DNA of 64,000 nt from Motacilla alba alba (taxonomy: Eukaryota; Chordata; Aves; Passeriformes; Motacillidae). Positions 1 to 15,100 of the stretch are shown here, piece after piece. The notes beneath the pieces are model-generated. The model was not told where the DNA came from. It saw nothing but the letters and a program-made list of their open reading frames with translations, and did no database searches. The position numbers and the translations under genes are program-made. Each line of letters starts with the position of its first letter. Position 1 is the stretch's first letter. The DNA lies in contig NC_052020.1 of NCBI RefSeq assembly GCF_015832195.1, positions 806,001 to 870,000 of the forward strand, in the 5' to 3' direction.

Positions 1-3000
1 GTAGTTTTGGAGTCTAAAATACAGTGTAACCAAATGAAATTATTGTTGTTGTTGGGGAAAAAAAAAACAAAACACCAAAAACTAGCAAAAAACCCCAACC
101 CCATACAAATAAACAAACAAACAAAAAAAAAAAAACCAACCCACAAAACACAAAAAACCAGAAGCAGTCTGAAATCCCTCTGGTTGGAAGTATCCCACTG
201 CAATAATAAAAATGTAATGATTGTATAATTACCCCTACTCTCAGTCAGAATATGGATAGAGGATAGAGTTTAGAGCACCTACAAAGTCAGAGCAGCTATT
301 AATATGGGGATGTTTCAGCTACCAACAGAATGAATGCCTCATCACCTATGACAGGACATAAAAATACAATTTCTGGAGCTGCTTTCCTGAACAACTGGTC
401 TGCAATCCCAGAAAATCTCTGCCCTGACTTTGGTCCTGAGTGGTGCACAGGACCAGCCTGAGAAGCACGTGGGAGAGCTGATCTAATAGCAATTGCAGGA
501 TGATCCGGCTTAACCCTGCAGCAGGAGAGACTAAACAAACAAATCCAGAACACAAGTGTTCAATCTAAAGAAAGGGAACTGCATACTAACATGGCAAGTG
601 GTTAAAGTGAAGAAAAAAGGATTAAGGAGGGAGCAGGCTAAAGAGCAAGATAGCCAAGACACTTCTGAGAAATCCTGTATTAGCATTCAAGACAAACTCT
701 GTGCTGAAATTTGGAAAGAAATCAGAGTGGTCCAGCAAAAGCCCTACAGGACTAAATAGAAAATTAGGGTGATTTTCACGTAGGAAGGACTGGCATTTGT
801 AATGGGAATTTTGTCCTTCAGAATAGAGCAGGAAACTCCATATGGCAGATCAAACATAACCAGGACATTAGGAGGGTTAAAGAGAGTTTGAGGAGCACCT
901 TGCACAGGATGGGGAAATAAAAGAATTTTAAAAGGTCAAAATTATTTCAGTATGACAAAAGCAGGAATATTGCAGAAGTCTGTCCTGTCCACAGAAATGG
1001 CTCTAGAAAGGATGCTGGAAACGATGGACCATGAGTCTGAGCGCCATCCTTCAAGAGATGATAATCCTGGCAATGAAGATTGAGATCACTGAACATGCAG
1101 ATAAAGTGTTGGAGGAAAAGATCTCCATCAGAACTGGAGAAACATGGGGAATCAGAGGAATCTGAGTTTCCCAGCCACTCTTTTGGTTACCTGAATTGGC
1201 CTGAGGAGCCCGTGACTGCTGCACCAGGGACTCTCAGCTGCTGTGGTGAGAAAGGGCTGGGTGGCCACAGACAGACAGCAAGGGGACTTTAGTGACTGTT
1301 CCCTACACAGGAGGCAGCAAAGCAGCTGGAAGGGTGGCTGGGACAGCCCTGGGGCTGTGTGAAGTGCATGTGGCATGTGCAGGAACAGAGAGTGTGTGTG
1401 ACACAGGAAGGAAACAGTTCCTCTGTGGGGCTGCCAGACTTGTCCTCCCCACACACAGCTGTCCACCTGAGTTCCAGCATATTCAAATGCAGCCTGCTTC
1501 TCTCCCATCTAACTCCGAGTCTTTGTTACTGCACACATACAGGAAGGACAGAGGATGGGCAAAAGGGATGGGAACATGAAGCAGAGATTGAACGTGACTT
1601 CAAATGTATGGACAATAAGAGCTCTGTGTTTTTGGATCTTGAGTATTTCCTGCTTTTGACTTAGGAATAAAGTTTCCCAAAACTGAGAAAGAAGCTCTTT
1701 AAGAGAGAACATTTTTACTTTTGTAACTGTAGAGGCTGCTGTAGTAACTAAATATACAACGAGGTCATAAGGTCTAAACAGAGCCCAGAATCTCAGTAAA
1801 TATGATAAATTTAAAGGAAGCATAATTGTGCAGTGTTTGAACAAACAACCCAAATATTACACTGCAGTTATTAGGGTATCATCCAAGCTAGCATCTCTGG
1901 CATTCCACAATGTGCTCTTCCAATAGCAGTTATTCCTCAGGAGGGCTGAACAGAGAATTCATTTGTGACTGTGACCACAAGCCTTCCAGGAAGCCTGGAT
2001 GTTTTTCAATTGTCTGCATTATTATTCTTATCTAAACGGATCCATTGATCATTAATGATCTAGGAATGCTTAAGGCGTGACAGGTGACTGAGGAAAATCC
2101 AATAAACCCTCCACCCCTGCAGAATACCAAGAAGTGAGAATACTCCTGTTGTGTCCTTCTGGCAAGCTGTGAAACACTCCATGAATTAGTAAACAGGATC
2201 GTCTGGATGCTCCAGGCTGACCCTCAGTTCTGAGTGCACACAGAGATCTACAGAGCACAGCCTTTCGTGCAAGCAGAATGCACTCCCAAACAGTATCTTA
2301 TAAATTAAAAATAGATTTCTGAAGACAATGGAGTGTGCAGCACCTATAAACATGCTGATTGTTTTTTAGGGCTTTATGAATATATTTAACATGGACACAA
2401 CACACCCAACAACTTTTGTTAAATAAAGACATTGTCAATGAAGACAGAGCTGAATGTCAGTTATTTTCCATGTCTGAGGTAAAAATCCTGGGCTGTGACC
2501 CCTACTATGTGATGAAGATGAGAAAAACCTGATTTGATTTTTTCATCACATGTCACCAAAGATGGTCATTTTCTATTGGCTTTCAGACATTTAAGCATGC
2601 TTGTTTATTTAGAAATAAAAAGTTCCTGGCTTAAGAATGTGAATTAGTGAAAGCATAAATAAAAAGATCTCTTAGATTTCTTAGTAAAAGTCTGGTATTT
2701 TACCATAGGTTGTAATATCAAGAGGAATTGCTGGTCAAGGGTATCTGGTGCCAGTCACTCAAGGCTTAATTCAGATGAGAGCCTCAGCTACTGTCTAGTG
2801 TCTATCCAGTAATTTTTAATGTGTTTTAGAGCAAGAAACAGTCTGGTTCTAGAGCTCTTCTGGAAAGTGTCACCTCTGTGGCACCACTTTCACCAGAAAT
2901 GTTTGTGCACTAAGCCATTTCAATTAAAGCACAGTGATGTTGATATCTTCCTTAAATAGTGCTTTTTTTTTTTGTTCCTGGAAGATTCTTCTCTGTAGGT

Positions 3001-6000
3001 ATCAACAGTATCAACTCAGTCATAGAGTTTTAGGGGAAAAAAGTTCTGTAGATTTCCTACTCCTTATAATAAGCAGACATGAGGCAGAGCCCATCAGCTC
3101 TGCCCATGTCAGCGCAGCCCAGCAGACATTTCTCAGCCTCTCTGGCACTGCAGGCAGCACAGATGTCAGCTCTGATTAAGCTTTCCTGGGCGCCAAGGGG
3201 TTTAGCACGGGCATGGTGCTCATCTAACCTGCTTTTGTTACCCTCAGCAGCATCCTCTGCTGTGGGCTGCAGGATCTGTGTTTGCCAGGGAGGTACTGAA
3301 CAGCCACATCAGCCCTTCTCCACTGCCTGGCACAGATGTGCCCTCTGTGCTGTGAAATCAGCTCCTTGTGGGAGGACAGGCAGCAAGATTCACACCCACT
3401 GAAGGCCAATCCTGCTCCTTTAAAGCACTAATGGAACACTGTGTGCTGAGTACAGGGCTGGCTTTTGCCCAGTGAGAACAAAATCAAATAGTGGAGAGCG
3501 GGTCAATAAGAGAGCAATCTGAATAAAGCACAGCTCACGTAGAAGAAATAGTACCTGTGCATGCAGTAGAGTTGTAGATCATAATGAATTTGTGCAGTTT
3601 TAATCCTGGAATCTCCTAATTTGTTAATTTTTGCCTGTACTTTTCATACCCTCTTAAATGGCTCTTACAAGTAATATATAAACATTTTAAGAAAGCTTAG
3701 TGGTACTGTATTCTTCATACTGTTATAGCTTTTAAAAATTTTTTGAATAGCAATTTGCATGGTTTTTCTTATACTCAGGTGCATATATGTTTTCATAGTA
3801 TATGAAATAACAGATCAAATAAAGCCTCCAATGTAATTTTGGCATACAGCTGTGTTTGGCTTCGGTTGCTTATTAATTTATCCAACATAAACAGGGCTTT
3901 TCAGGATTGCATGCCCCAAATAAACTTGCCAGATACCTTTTAGACATCAGATTAGAAAGAAGACCAAATCCTGTGACTACAAGTTGATGGTATTTTATCA
4001 AGCTAACATAATGTTAAATATAGTGTAGAATAAAGGAGTTAAAAATCTGCCTGGAGTTTAAAAATGAAACAAAACAGAGAAAGGAAACTGGTCAAATGGC
4101 ACGAGGAGCAAGAAATAAGGCTTGGTGCCAAGGTGGATGTGACAGAATTCTGGACTGGACAGAGGAAACAGGTTGTGCACTGTAAGGTGGGTGAGTGAAC
4201 AATGATGAGAGAGTGGAGGAGAGCAGGGAGGAAAGAAGATCCTGATCTAACAGCATCGGGAAGCAGCACAGAACTGAGGATCCCTGCCAGCTCCTGTAGC
4301 TGTTCCATTAAGTTGGTTCAATTAAGTGTATCCCATACTTTCGATAATTGTCACTCACCAAGTGTTCTGATGCCTTACTCGTTGCAGGGGCTCCAGGTTA
4401 GCCAGTGATTCACCCTGCTGTGAGAACTCCTCTCCATGCTGCAAGAACCAGGTCGTGACTGGACCAAAAATGGTGGTTCCCTCCATTGGTGGCTCTGGCT
4501 GGTGAATATCCCTTTCTTCAGCTGGCCAAGTTGGTGGATGGCTGTGCTAATTATCTGGCATGCCACACAAGTCCAAAGAGGCCTTTTGTTTTATTTTGGG
4601 CAATAATGAAACATTCCCTTTGATTAATGCGTATTACGAGTTAATTAATGTTCATTCATTGCTGTATTTTAACAGAAGTGTGTGACACATCAAGATTTCT
4701 GCTTCTTGCAAAAAACAACCATTCCCTTTCTTTACTGTTTCCTGATAAATTAATAATGAGCCTTTTGCTGCCTCTTTGATGTTGCTGGGATCACAGTGCG
4801 TGGCTTTTACTGGGACCACTACCTTTCAGGTCAGCTCATATTGTTTTGTCTGATTCTGGTAGAATACAAATGTTTTCCCTTCTAGTCCTCTCATAAGTTG
4901 TTATTTTCCTAGGCCATCATCTTTTTCCTGCTTGCATTAGGATAGAAATGCTGCATTTTAAGAAACCCATACCTTTCTGCAAGTGGCTCATTATAACGTT
5001 ACAATGCACTATGAATTCAGCTCTTAGCAGATTAAGATAAATCACACACTGGGTATTATGAGGAAGATTCAGGATTTGGGGATGTAAGGTGAGGCTGGCA
5101 CCTCCTTGGGAGTAGTTATGAGGCTAGAGGGCGTTTGACTACTAGAGATCTTCAAGGAATCTGCCTGGGGCCAAACACATGAGGCTTTCACTAATGACCT
5201 CTCTGAAATAATGATGAGTTTGCTAATGAAACCCCCTGTTGGAATACAGCTGGGAAACACTGTTACTGTGCAAGAGAATTGCAGTGTGATAAAGAGGAGC
5301 TGAATAACCTTGAGGACAGCAAGAGATAAAACAGAAGAAATTCAGCAGCTGAGAAAACAGGTTTATGCACTCAGAGGTTTTTCATGAGAGCTTTCTCCTG
5401 TGAGACTGTAGCTGCCACTTAACCCAGTCCTGGTCAGGACCCACTGAAGCTTCAGCCATTGTTCCTGTGAAGAACTCCTTAAACATCATGGCACTCCTAC
5501 CAAGTCAAAGCTGATGCCAAGTTATATATTTTCCTATCTTTCCCTCTGGCACAGCCCTCCAGAAGCACAAGGGAGGTGGGCAGCACCAAACAGACAATGA
5601 GGAGCAAAGGCTTGTTTCACTCTTAATTCACTTGCCCATCCAGTTTGAAGGCAGCACCTGAGTCTCCCAGGAGAGTGTATTAGCAAGTAGGATCAAGAAT
5701 ATTCAGTTTCAAGTTTTCTGCATTCTCCAGTTGAAATGTTTACTATCCCACTCATCTTCTGTAAGCTACTTCTGCCATTTACACTGCATTGTGGTGGAAC
5801 TTGACCAAATAAAAAGTTCCTGCCAGGTCAGTTGACAAACACTGATATTAGAACCAGAACAGGGGTGGCAGTGTCTTGCAGGCAGAGTGGCACTGCCCCG
5901 TGGTCAGCACTGGCCTCCAGGATGGGATGAAATTGCCCCAAAGATCCCAGTTCATCATTAATATGTTAAAAGTGCTGTGCTGTTTATGTTCCTGTTGAAT

Positions 6001-9000
6001 TTGGACTACAGCCTTTGCACACCAACTTTAATTTAGAAGGAAAGACTGATGAAAATGCCTTTGAGGTGTCCATGTAAGAGCATCAGTGGTAACTCATAAT
6101 CACTGCCAACCATAAATACTCTATTGATCCACAAGGATGGGACCCTGGGAATAAAATGCTTCCCGAAAGCTGAGCACTCACTTTTCTGATGCCCTCTTAA
6201 ACTGTCTTCCAGCAGCGGTCCTGCAGTGGCATCTCTCATTATTTGTCACAGTTAAAAGGCTGCTTCTGCTTCTCACTAAATGTTTTGTGCTGCACAACAG
6301 GTCTCAGGTTTACTTTTGCTTGAATTTCCCTCATGGATTTTTTTCCTTTTCAAAGACTTTCAAAGTAGTCCTTCTTTACTGATCTTTTACAATCACTAAA
6401 ACATTGGAAGAGCATACACACTGTGACAGAAAACAATAAAGTTCAGGCAATTCCCAGCTGAGGGTGATATGGCACCATATATCCATCACATAGTTTTAGG
6501 CATTGGAGAGAAAATTAAGCAGCTTGTTGAAGCTGTGGCACCGTGCCTGGGTGTTGGAAAGAAACAACACTTCCCATCATTAAATGAGGATTTAATGTTC
6601 AGGGTGCTGAAATGTTTCTCATTTTTTCTAAAGCAAACCTTCATTAGCATGTTTGTTTAAGCAGTACAAACTGTCCTGTCCTGGTGGCCACGAGGCTTTG
6701 GCTGCAGCTGCCAGTCCCTTCTAATGGGCACTTGGACATCATCTGCATGTGTCTACTTTGTTTTGCACTGAGAGAATATGAGCTTTAAAGGGTCAGATTG
6801 CTGGCTGGTGAAAAATGAAAACAGGTTCATAAAACCAGTGTTAGTAGGCACAAAACTGTGTCACTGTTTTTGCTCTTTAATATTTTAGTTCTTCTAATTT
6901 TTTTTCCACAGAGCTTCTTTTCTGCTTGCAGGACATTTTTATGCAAGGGTAGTAAGATTCCAGAAATCAGTGTTTGTAATGTAAATTGTGACCTGACTTC
7001 AATGTTAGCCTTGATCACTGTCAGCTGAAACAGCTGTGCCTTAAGAAATACTGACTATGATAAATCCACCTCTACAGTGGAACATAAAAAAAAAAAAAGA
7101 GAAAATACACATACAAATAATTAATTTTAGAGGCTGGTATGGGACTAGAACAGCAGGAAACTCAAGGAGGAAAACCTGAGCACTCTCCTGTGCCAGCTCC
7201 TGGAAGTCAGAAGCAGTGCTCCCATGTTACTGATTCCATACAGGCAGGCTCAGCGGTCTCCACAGGATCATTTGTGGGGTGCTCACAGCTCTGGCCTCAG
7301 CAACTGCCCATGAGAAAAAAAAATCACCTTATTAAACAACTTGGTATTTGCTTTGCCTGCCCCTGTATCTCGTTAAATCAAGTTGTGCCTGATTGGAGAC
7401 ATCCAGCTAAGTGCCAGCACCTGTGTCAGGGAGTGCTGGCAGCTGGGCAAAGGGCAGAGCCCAGCTGGCCAGAACCTTCTGGAAGAAGGGCTGGGCTCAG
7501 CTGCTTCTCAGTTTTGCTCCAAAAGGAAGTTGGCCTTGGGAAAGATGGTTGGTGGAGGTGTTGCTTTGAGGAATGTTTTTGACCCAGGACGATGGAGCTA
7601 CACTGATTTCCCAGGAGAGATGGCAGCTGCACCACTGGGGAAGTTGCTGGTAGGTGATGAGGATGAATGATGTGGGTGGAGAGATCGGTCCCCAGAAGGG
7701 AGTTGTTTTGCTCTTGAATTGTGTTCCTGGTTTGTTGGTAGCCAGGATTTTTTGTGTGTGAGGGGCAGCAGGGTGAGGCTCTGTGCTCCCAGCAAACCGG
7801 CCTGAGCTCCTGCCTCTGGCTCCTGCCTTTCATTCCCTGAGTTCTTCTTCCCCTGGGGCTGTAAGCAAGCTGCTTTGGGAGGGATTGATAACACAAGTGC
7901 TTCATTTCCTCTGAGCCATGAAGAGCCCTGGCTCGAAGCTTCAAAGCAAGGCTTTCCTGCGTTGCTTGTCCTTCCACAAGGGCGTGGGAATAGCAGCGTG
8001 CCCAGGGTGGTTTTTGGAGTATCCTGGAGTTGTCTGGTGGGAGTATAGCGGGAAAAGCATTTCCTGGAGGACAAAAGAACATCTGTCCTGTTTGCTTTTA
8101 ATTTTTGAACAGGCTTAGGAGAGAAGAAAGATACGGAAGGGGAGATTCTTCCCCTCACTCCCAAAACTGGTTTGTTTCTCCCAGCAAAGCAAAGACACTG
8201 GGTGCACAGTGAGAATCAGTGGTTCAGTGTAAGCAGGCAGCCTACAGGAAATTTGGCTTCTTTCAGTCTGCCAAGGACACTAAACCCAAGGATTTTAGTT
8301 CTTTTCCTTTTCATTAATGTAGCTCTGACCTAAAAGGGAAAATAATTCGCCTTCGTCTCTGTGAGGGAATTTGCTCCCCAATGTAAGGACCCACAGCAGA
8401 GTGGCAACAAGGTTATGAAGTTACTGCATCTGAAGTACAGCCAACTTCAGGGCTGGGAAGGATGGTGTGAGGAGTTCTTTCAAGCCTGGCAGGAGTAAAT
8501 GGTCTAAAGTGAGAATACCTTAAAAATGAAAGTTCCCAGTTATGACTGCCAGAGGAACACCTAGAACAGCCCTCTGATGTGAGGAGAATATAGAAAACTG
8601 CAGCTGGCTAATAATGTCCAGTCAATTTTTGACAACAACCTGAGTTCCTGTGTCTGAATGAAGTTTCCTGGATCTCTAGAGAATCCTATTTCAACTCTGA
8701 AGCCTTATTTTAAGAATTAACATTTCAAAACAAGCTGTTGGAATTCAGTGGTGCTGCAATTTGCCATCTGCTATTTTTCTAATTCTAGCTTATGCTCAGA
8801 TAAATTTGGCTCATTTTCACAAAAGTATGTTCTAGCACTTGCATGTTCCGGCACTGCATGATCCTCTTGGGTTTATTCATGGGTTGCGTGGGTTTGGGGA
8901 TGGGGTCTTGCAACTGAAAAGATTTCTGATGTCTGTTCTTAACCTTCCCTTTCTCAAATTTAAGAAATGGTTCTAAACAACACAGATTTTATTACTCTGA

Positions 9001-11778
9001 AAGGGACGTGAGAGGAGGATCAGTCATTGTAGTCTCTGCTTGATTTGGTGAGGTTTTTGGTGATTTGACTTCCAGAAAGAGTGCTCTGCTATCACTTGTA
9101 CTGCTCTAAATAAAAGATACACTCAGGGTTTGCTTTCTCCCTCATTTTAGATGGTGTTGTTGTTATGAAAGCATGAGCTCCATAACTGATGGGCAGATTT
9201 CCAAAATGTGTGAGGGCTTAGCAAGGTTAACATTCCAGAGGAGTAACAATATAGAGCATGTCTTGATTCTGGTTAACCTAGCAGTTGTCAAGGGCTGGGC
9301 CTTCTCTGCATTCCAGGCTACTGTAATAATTTCCTGTATTTCTGGGACATTTGCACATACCATCTTTTAAGTTTGTTTTCCAGTTACCATATCCAATTAT
9401 ATAAAGGCTTGCATTCTCAGAGTCTCACTGAAGTTTCACACAAAGAATAGGGACGTTTGGATCAGAATTCTTCCCTGGTGTGTTATATCCACTCCTTTGG
9501 CATCGAGTTCCAGGTGACTCCTGTCCCTGACTTTTGGATCCCTCACTCTTAGTGTAACTTAATTCTGTCCTAGTGTCACCTGCACTTTACCAGAGAGCTT
9601 CATGAAATGCTGCATGAAGGACATGCTTTTATTCCTTTACGGGCAGAACACCTAATCCTGTTTCCAGTCACACAGCTAATGTACTTTGGGCTGCCTGGGA
9701 AGTGAATCACAGCCATCAGAGAGCCAGGAAGGAGCTCTATTGCTGCTGCTGTACTGTTAAACACTAGGTGCTTAACACTATTATGTGGGAATGCTATTAA
9801 TAGCTAAAAAGCGATCTTAGAGTAAACTTTGTTGTACAACAAAACAAAACAAACATATTTTCTTCCTCCTTCACAAAACCAAAGCTGGCTATCTGGAGAC
9901 TTCTGAAATGGGATGGTATTAGCAAGTTTCTTGAAGAAAAATTAAATGTGGGGTAACTAATGGAATTTGTTGAAACTTGGGAAATTATATTGCCTCTTTC
10001 CAAGCACAGTAAGCTGTAATATTCCATAAGAGAGCCCTAAAATCACTTGACTGTTACAGGCTTGTGTGATAGATGAACATGATGAGTCCACTTATTGTCT
10101 TGCTGCAAACCCAGACTTTTTCACATCCAAAAAGGTCAACCATTAGCTCTAATAGTAAGGCAGCACCTGAGATCAAGTGTGATTTATACCCACCCATGGA
10201 TGGGGTGAGCTTGTTTTCTTCATGGTAGTACATGAGGAAGCATTACAGAGCAGTCCTGTCTGCAGAGTTCCACAGAAGCTGAGTTTGAAGTGCACATCTC
10301 AGTAATTCTCAGTACCCAAACAGAATGGTGCAAAACTTAAAAAATCAGGAGAGAAATGAGGCTAGCAGCCTGCCAAATGCTGCTCAATTGTGTTCTTTGT
10401 CAGGGTGATTTCTTTAGATGTTGACCTGTCTGCAGCTATTTTGAAAGAAACCAGGATTTTGGTTAGCAAATGCAGGGAGACCTAATGCTTGCAGTCAGCA
10501 GAAGGTTTTCAGTGTCAGGCTACTGAGGAGCAAAGATTTCAGTGCTATTTATATTCCTTTTTAACTATGAATTTTCAAGTACTTTGCATCATTTAAGTCT
10601 GAATATTGACAGATGTTGAATGTTTTCAACTAGCAGTGAAGTCACAAGGCTCTGAGGTCAAATCCCACATAATGAGCTGAGTTCATAAGGTCAGCCCTAT
10701 CCCAATTATTTGAGGAAATTTTACTGAAACACAATCATGTTAGTTTAGTCCTCATCTTCTCCCATATTTATTAAAAAGACTACTGCCTAAGCAGAGAAAA
10801 TCTCTACAGGTGTTAGGCAAGGGAGAATAGTTACTAAAGAGGGGTTATTGTAGTGTTGTCTTGGACACCAGCATGGTCTGGATCAGCATGGTTGTGTTGT
10901 GATTAATGGCCTTATCAAAACTCAGAAAAATTACAGAACTTACACAAAGGAATGCAATATCCGCTACCAGCACAGAACTTAATAACGAGGCAAAGCATGA
11001 AACCGTTTGATGTCATTAATAGAATCTATCATGGGATGCAGGAAACCATTTGCAATTGCATCAGTCCTTGAGAAAAAGGCAGACAAGACAGCTGTGGTGA
11101 TGGAAAAGATAATACATTAAAGAAAAATTAACATATCTTTGGGGATCTTTTTAGCAGGAGGTGAAGGGAAGCTTTTCTTCATTAAAGGAAATTGCAGTCG
11201 TCTGAAAGCATGGAGAACATCATGGATAGAAATCTTCACTTTTAGACCAAGCATTCTTAAAGTGGACCCCCTTACAGGTGCCTGGGTGTTTTATGTAACC
11301 AGTGCTGTTTCTTCAACTGGAAGTTTCAGCTGCAGTTGTGTTTTACCTTTGTGTCAGCTAATGAGTTCTTCTGGAGAATGCACCTGCTGTTTCTGTCATG
11401 TATTTTGGCTAATGATCGCAATGAAAATGCAGTGAGTGTTAAGGTTCTTAGTTTTAGCTAAGTCAAACTGTAAAACTCCTTAAATCTTCAGAACCTGGAG
11501 TTATTATATTCTCTGCTTGTTAAATTCTTGCCTGGCTATGCCTTTTCTTGAGCACTGAAATCTGAAAGCCTTGTGGCCTGTTCATTCCATGTTGGCTTCA
11601 TCCCTGTAAGAGATGGGGATGTTTTTATTGTTGTACACTCCTGTGAAATAGAAGACAACAGGCTGCAAGTCACCAGATTAGGTATGAGGAACAAGACACA
11701 AACACTACACCTAGGAATCACCAAAGACTCTCTCTGGAAGGAGGCTAATTTTGTATCCCTCTCCTTCACAACTCAGAG
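1..11778. other. Gene-poor unique sequence, left flank
   Basis: I see no supportable gene, RNA gene or conserved domain here. Open frames are short, begin and end at random, and match no family I know. An A-rich simple-sequence tract occupies roughly 55-160, and smaller poly(A)/poly(T) runs occur near 2960 and 7087. The stretch from about 7140 to 8160 is somewhat more GC-rich and has overlapping open frames on both strands, but no splice or domain logic that I could follow. The region could be intergenic or a long intron, and may contain conserved noncoding elements that cannot be recognised without alignment. Confidence 0.6.
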
Positions 11779-12140
11779 GAGCAGGTGAGGGAGCTGGGCT
11801 TGTTTAATCTGGAGAAAAGGAGGCTCAGGGGAGACCTTACCACCCTCTACAGGAGGATGGAGCCAGGTGGGTTGGTCTTTTCTGCCAGGTAACAAGCAAT
11901 GGGATGAGAGGAAATGGCCTCAAGTTGTGCCAGGGAAAGTTCAGGTTGAATATTAGGGAAAATTTCTTCAACAAAAGGGTTGTCAGGCATTTCCACCGCT
12001 GCCCAGGGAAGCGGTGGAATCACTAGCCCTGGAAGTTCTCAAAAAATGTGGATGTGTACCTGGTGAACATGGCAGCGCTGAATTAGCAGTTGGACCCGCT
12101 TGTCTCTGAGGTCTTTTTCAACCTTAACTGTTCTATGATG
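11779..12140 (+). mobile_element. CR1 LINE, 5'-truncated 3' end
   Basis: The sequence reads like the avian CR1 3' region in sense orientation. It runs through a 'GTGAGGGAGCTGGG' block, 'GGAGAAAAGGAGGCTCAGGG', a 'TTGTGCCAGGGAAAG' block and 'CTGCCCAGGGAAGCGG', and ends in the CR1 terminal motif resembling TTCTATGAT at 12131-12139. It is strongly 5'-truncated, as is usual for CR1, and carries scattered substitutions, so it is an old copy. The assignment comes from memory of the CR1 consensus. Confidence 0.85.
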
Positions 12141-15100
12141 CTACAGAGTCACTTGCCGAATAAATTGTGCCCAAACTTGAGGAGAAGGCATCCCACGTTG
12201 CCACTGGCATTTGGTCATTTGAAATCTGGCACAAGCCAGAGAAGCGGGAAGGTCTGCAATATGCAAAATAGCTACAGATTTTTAACCACCCAACACTGGT
12301 ACAAAATACCAAGCATGAACAAAATTCCAGGATTCCCTGTGAGAGATTCCTGCTCTTGCCCAAGCTCTCAGTGAACTGCTCCCCATCTGTTAGTTCTGCC
12401 GACAGCAATGGTCACCAGGCATTGCAGGAAGTCTCAGTCTCATAGTTCTGGGTGTTGATGAGATCACCCTGATTGTGCTCAGAGGAGGAGCAAAGGCCAG
12501 ATTGCAGGTTTTATTTCTGTCAGCAAACTGGAGATATTCTGTCCTTTGTTACACTCTAAACTGGCACTTAAACACCTAGTTCTTATTAATGAGGAGGTAT
12601 TTTCATTGCTGTGGCTGAATGACTTAAAATAATTAAGGGCTCACTGGGCACATGGCCAAAGCTCTGAGCTAGAAAAATCAAATAATTTATGGATTTTTCT
12701 CCATATTCAGACTACTTGAACCAGCTACTGATGCAAGGCCTGGAGGTCACAGTTTGTCATAAAGCTTAAAGGGAGATTATTTTAAATGAATCTCATTGAA
12801 TTGGCTTAGATTCATATAAGACTGAGGTATATTCATTTACCCAAGCTAAGCTCATCTTTTTACAGGGATTTCTCAGCTCACCTTTCTTTTTTCTGCTTTC
12901 AAATCTTTGTCAGTCTGAACCATCCAGTTGCAGAGGACCTGCAAAAGGACCACTCAATGAGTTGTACTCTTGTATTGAACAAGAAGCTTCCAAACCTGGT
13001 AGTGGTCAAGGATGTTCTCTCAAGGCATTGGCTATACCTTGCCAGTGCTTCTCGAAGTGTTTCTTCAGCTGCAACCTGTTCACTGCTTCCAAGGTGCTTG
13101 CCAGAAAAAAACCTGACAGATGCTTCTAAAGATCCTGAAGAATGCACAGGGACTGCTTGTGGCAGGAATAATTTCACTGCATGCCTGAAGGAGGAACATC
13201 TGTCTGATGGTATCTGTGTGTTCCTCCAGGCAGTGAAGTCTTGCATTCAGGTTCAGAAGATCTCTGCAGCCAGGAAGGAGCTGGCTCTAGCTGGTGTGGT
13301 GAGTGACACCAAGGTTGCTTCAACTCTTACACTGTTACCATTAGCACAAGGAGGAGCAGAGGATGGGAACTGTGTGCTGACCTGAAAAGGAAATGTGTGG
13401 ATGTTCTCACTTGATTCACTTGCTCTGCCATAAGTGTGGGTTTAGTGCTTTTTTTAGCATGGCACTGTTCTTGGGTGCTGTTAAACACAGTGCCTTTGCC
13501 TGTCAGCAGAATTCTACTTTGTTCCCTTTCAATCTTCCTGATTATTTTTCAGGAGGTTATTTAAAAAAATCTGAAAGGAAAACACACCTGCTAGGTGAAG
13601 AGAGATTATTCAAGTGTCAGGAGAAAACCTCCTCCATATGCACTGCAATAAAAGCAAAGACTCTTAAAATAGAGTTCTGTGGCTTGCATAATAATTGGAA
13701 CACAATTTACTGAGGAGACAGCATCAGTGTAACTAAGGAAACTTTCCTGTCTGGTGGAGGATGAGGAAATGGTATATCAAAGTGCTTCAATCACTGCTTT
13801 GAAACTATAATCTGTATCAGTCAGATTGAGAACACATTATGTGTTCTTTTGCACCATCTGCCCAACAATCAGTTGAACTTAGTCTGAAAGTGATGGAAAA
13901 GCAGCCCTCAGTAACTTGAGAATGTGACATTTATCACATTTAATACCTGCTGAAGAAAATGTCTGTTAATAAAAGGGCGTGCTAAAATAATAATGGAAAA
14001 TTTCTTTGAGTTTCTGTTTTCATTTTTGTATAAAAGTGGTGATGAAATGCTACCAACTTGCTTGTCAGTGTGTAATTGTCTTTTAATCGTTGGCTGCTAA
14101 GTAGTAATTTTTTTCAATTTACTGGTTTCAAAGGCAAAATCTTCTGGCAAGACTTTCCCAGCCTGGAGGAGGGGAAACTGTTTCACTGTCTTTAATTGCA
14201 GATGTATCTTAGATGCATCCTATGCTTAGGTAAAGCTCTCCTATCCCATCACCTCCACCGTATCCTGTGAAGAGGTGGCTTTTGTTTAAGTTCACCACAG
14301 TGAACTTAATTGTGTGTGTTGCCTGATGGTGAGTGAAGGTGCATGCATAGACCTCGGCCATTACCATACCATAATGCCAAAACCTGAATGATTCAGGGTG
14401 TGAGGGAAGGGTGAGGCAGCAGCCCGTGGTGATTTTGCATTTGTCAGCTATGGCTGTCTTGCCAAGAGCTGAACTTGCCTGAAACCTTCCTTGTGAAGCA
14501 GTAGCACAACGCAGAGATGGTTCGTGTGGATGGAAGCCTTTGGGAAAGCCGGGCCATGTCCTGTCTCTTGCCTTTCTAAGGACTGGTGTGGTGACATCCT
14601 CTGTGTGACAAAAGGCAGATGTGTACACTGCTCTGGACTCTGAATGCCAGTCAGGAATTAAGAAAGGCATTGACATTGAATATGTGTTGATGCCATCCTG
14701 TGCTTTACTGAGTGACTGAGTGGTTGGTTGGTTGGTAGGTTTTTTAGTTTGGGTTTTATTTTCCATTTCATTTCAGATATTTTCTGTAAGCTAGGTTTTC
14801 TTTGGCAGGTTCAGAGATGAAACTGAATCTTGATGGCTAGTATCAGATCCCCTTACATACATAAACCCAAAATTACATCCTAGAGGGCAGAGAAGTTGGG
14901 CTGTTTTAAACCATTATTGTCTGCAAGGAAGGTGTCTCAAAGACTTTTTGTATTAACAATAACAGAGGAGAAATAATTTTTTTTCTAAAATCTTAATAAG
15001 ATGACAACACTAACCAGTCAAATCCTCAAATTATTCTAATGAGACCATGGACAAATGTTCCATGTGGTGATCAGTGCATTTATAAATCACTCACCAAAAC

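Noticed and set aside
7426..8164. Overlapping 188- and 218-codon minus-strand frames
   Set aside because: No recognisable domain, composition typical of chance GC-rich open stretches, and no supporting splice or poly(A) logic.
12957..13385. 142-codon plus-strand frame, with a 115-codon frame opposite
   Set aside because: No homology recognised and both strands are open over the same stretch, so a chance frame is more likely than a gene.
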